Assembly (NCBI GenBank): GCA_947174965.1
Contig: CAMWKY010000123.1
Location: 1 to 6,512 of the forward strand
DNA from: an uncultured Ruminococcus sp.
Lineage (GTDB): Bacteria > Bacillota > Clostridia > Oscillospirales > Ruminococcaceae
Reading direction: 5' to 3'
Length of the DNA stretch: 6,512 nt
Shown: positions 5,518 through 6,512 of the stretch, one piece after another
Layout: the number at the start of each line of letters is the position of its first letter
How positions within the stretch are numbered: the stretch's first letter is position 1
Translations under genes and position numbers: made by a program
Notes under the pieces: generated by a model
The model's database searches: none
What the model saw: only the letters and a program-made list of their open reading frames with translations
What the model was told of the DNA's origin: nothing

Positions 5518-5940
5518 ATGTCAAAAGAAAAAAAATCCAGAAAAAAGTCATCTGTTTTGCCGTTTATTCTGATTTTACTGTTTCTGCTTATTGTTGCATT
5601 GTTATTCTGTATGTCGGGTTTTTTCGGATTCGGCGGTGGAAACGGTATCGGCTTCGGTGAAAGTTCAGTACCAGTCATGGCGGAAATTCCCGTCAATGAA
5701 TCATCTGAAATTGTTGCTGACGAAATACAGTATGTGGATATTCTTGTATCGGGAAGCGACTATATTTTTAACGGAAAACAAATGACTGCCAACGAGATAA
5801 CGGCAGAGATTAACTCCTCCGAAGATGATTTTATGGTGCGGATAGTTGATGATAACGCATCAAAAAAAGCTTATGATGTACTCATAAATGCACTGAAAAA
5901 CAGTGACATAAAATACATAGAACAGGAACAGACAGACTGA
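5518..5940 (+). CDS. Single-pass membrane protein with a possible second ExbD/TolR-like outer domain
   Basis: A 140-residue protein starting 4 bases after the previous stop, third in the operon. A basic tail (K3-E-K-K-S-R-K-K) is followed by a membrane helix (about 13-33) with no acidic residue, a Gly/Phe-rich linker (34-48, G-F-F-G-F-G-G-G-N-G) and a low-complexity acidic stretch (55-69). Residues about 72-136 (Y-V-D-I-L-V-S-G-S-D-Y-I-F-N-G-K-Q-M-T-A-N-E-I, then V-R-I-V-D-D-N-A, then V-L-I-N-A-L-K-N-S-D-I-K-Y-I) follow the ExbD/TolR pattern: strand, 'x-x-N-G-K-x-h' turn, helix, strand ending in D-D, helix, short strand. This likeness is by eye. If right, it is an ExbD-type outer domain on a membrane helix that cannot carry protons, so it may pair with the upstream subunit or act as the output piece. 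AGAGAG before the ATG is the probable ribosome site. Confidence 0.7.
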   Translation: MSKEKKSRKKSSVLPFILILLFLLIVALLFCMSGFFGFGGGNGIGFGESSVPVMAEIPVNESSEIVADEIQYVDILVSGSDYIFNGKQMTANEITAEINSSEDDFMVRIVDDNASKKAYDVLINALKNSDIKYIEQEQTD

Positions 5941-6480
5941 TTATATTATGGAAGCATCAATGCGTTCGGAAATTGCCTGAATCAATGGCATAAATTCATA
6001 GCCTTTCAGATGTGACAAAGCAAACTGATATGCCGTATCAGTTTCAGAAAGTTTCAATTGCTGTTGAATTGTATTCACGTCAAAAATAAGGCATTTAAGC
6101 TCATTACATGGGTTATTCTGACACAAAGAACAGCGGACATTTGATGTGCAATTATGTAATTTAATATTATTAATATTGCCGTATGCTGATTTATCTACAA
6201 CTACAATATAAGCCTCAACATTTGGGTTTGATACCCATCTTTGAAGTCGCTGGAGAACATTTTTATTGATTCCCCACCAACCTTGATTACCTGCTGAAAT
6301 AGTATAAAAATATACCTTATTTACAGCACCTATGGAATTATTTCTATGTGCTTCTGTTATGTGTGCAGTTGTTTTTTGGTTAAGATTGTCAACAGTGAAA
6401 CTTATATTAATGCCAGTCTCCCTTTTTAATATGCTGATTTGTCTGCTTATATTTTGCATGACCTCATTTGGTAATTTCAT
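5941..6480 (-). CDS. Unrecognised 179-residue protein with a five-cysteine cluster
   Basis: I do not recognise this protein. It has no signal peptide or membrane helix and seems cytoplasmic. The N-terminal part (1-22) is helical; residues about 24-31 and 54-61 (V-N-K-V-Y-F-Y-T) look like strands; then N65-Q-G-W-W-G-I-N (65-72), a basic helix (73-82) and the strand A-Y-I-V-V-V-D (90-96). Between 111 and 130 five cysteines (111, 117, 120, 125, 130) with H109 could bind zinc or an iron-sulfur cluster. The C-terminal 40 residues are helical. The strand-helix pattern is compatible with many alpha/beta folds, including nucleases, but no catalytic motif is clear. A GGAG site (minus strand, 6494-6491) lies 10 bases before the ATG. 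Its stop directly abuts the stop of the opposing ExbD-like gene, with no room for a terminator between. Its promoter is beyond the window edge or in the last 20 bases. Confidence 0.8.
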   Translation of the reverse strand: MKLPNEVMQNISRQISILKRETGINISFTVDNLNQKTTAHITEAHRNNSIGAVNKVYFYTISAGNQGWWGINKNVLQRLQRWVSNPNVEAYIVVVDKSAYGNINNIKLHNCTSNVRCSLCQNNPCNELKCLIFDVNTIQQQLKLSETDTAYQFALSHLKGYEFMPLIQAISERIDASII

Positions 6481-6512
6481 AAGAAAAAATCTCCTTTCGT
6501 TTTGTAAGATAT

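Noticed and set aside
4474..6480. Zorya anti-phage system
   Set aside because: Zorya also uses a MotA/MotB-like pair, but ZorA has a long cytoplasmic tail and ZorB an OmpA-like domain, and ZorC/ZorD or ZorE nuclease/helicase genes should follow. The channel subunit here has almost no tail, and no helicase or HNH motif is seen.

Overview
The window looks like chromosomal DNA of a low-GC Gram-positive anaerobe, most likely a Ruminococcus-like member of the Clostridia. This is inferred from the AT-rich sequence, strong GGAGG-type ribosome binding sites, consensus TTGACA/TATAAT promoters, compact operons and the look of the proteins; no marker gene fixes the taxon. There are no tRNA or rRNA genes, insertion sequences or CRISPR repeats, and no gene-free stretch longer than about 210 bases.

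Layout: (1) 45-2117, plus strand: a 70-residue helical protein of unknown function, a YitT-family membrane protein translationally coupled to it, and an AEC-family (auxin efflux carrier-like) permease, probably one transcript ending at a hairpin near 2117-2147. (2) 2170-2667: a monocistronic Nudix hydrolase of the diadenosine tetraphosphatase type with a near-consensus promoter; a bidirectional terminator separates it from (3) a convergent LysR-family regulator (2707-3663, minus). (4) 3815-4449: a toxin-antitoxin pair, RelE-like toxin first and a small acidic antitoxin second, with its own promoter and terminator, divergent from lysR. (5) 4474-5940: a three-gene operon encoding a very small ExbB/TolQ/MotA-like proton-channel subunit, an ExbD/TolR-like partner with the membrane aspartate and a coiled-coil stalk, and a third single-pass protein whose outer domain also looks ExbD/TolR-like but whose membrane helix has no acidic residue. 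(6) 5941-6480, minus: an unrecognised 179-residue protein with a five-cysteine cluster, its stop codon directly abutting that of the operon.

The most interesting part is region 5. ExbB/ExbD-type motors are best known from Gram-negative cells, where they energise TonB or Tol across the outer membrane. Here a compact version, without TonB, OmpA-like peptidoglycan-binding domain or flagellar genes nearby, appears in what seems to be a monoderm. It may be an undescribed ion-driven envelope machine. The adjacent toxin-antitoxin pair and the Cys-rich convergent gene suggest an accessory region, but no functional link between them is shown by the sequence.
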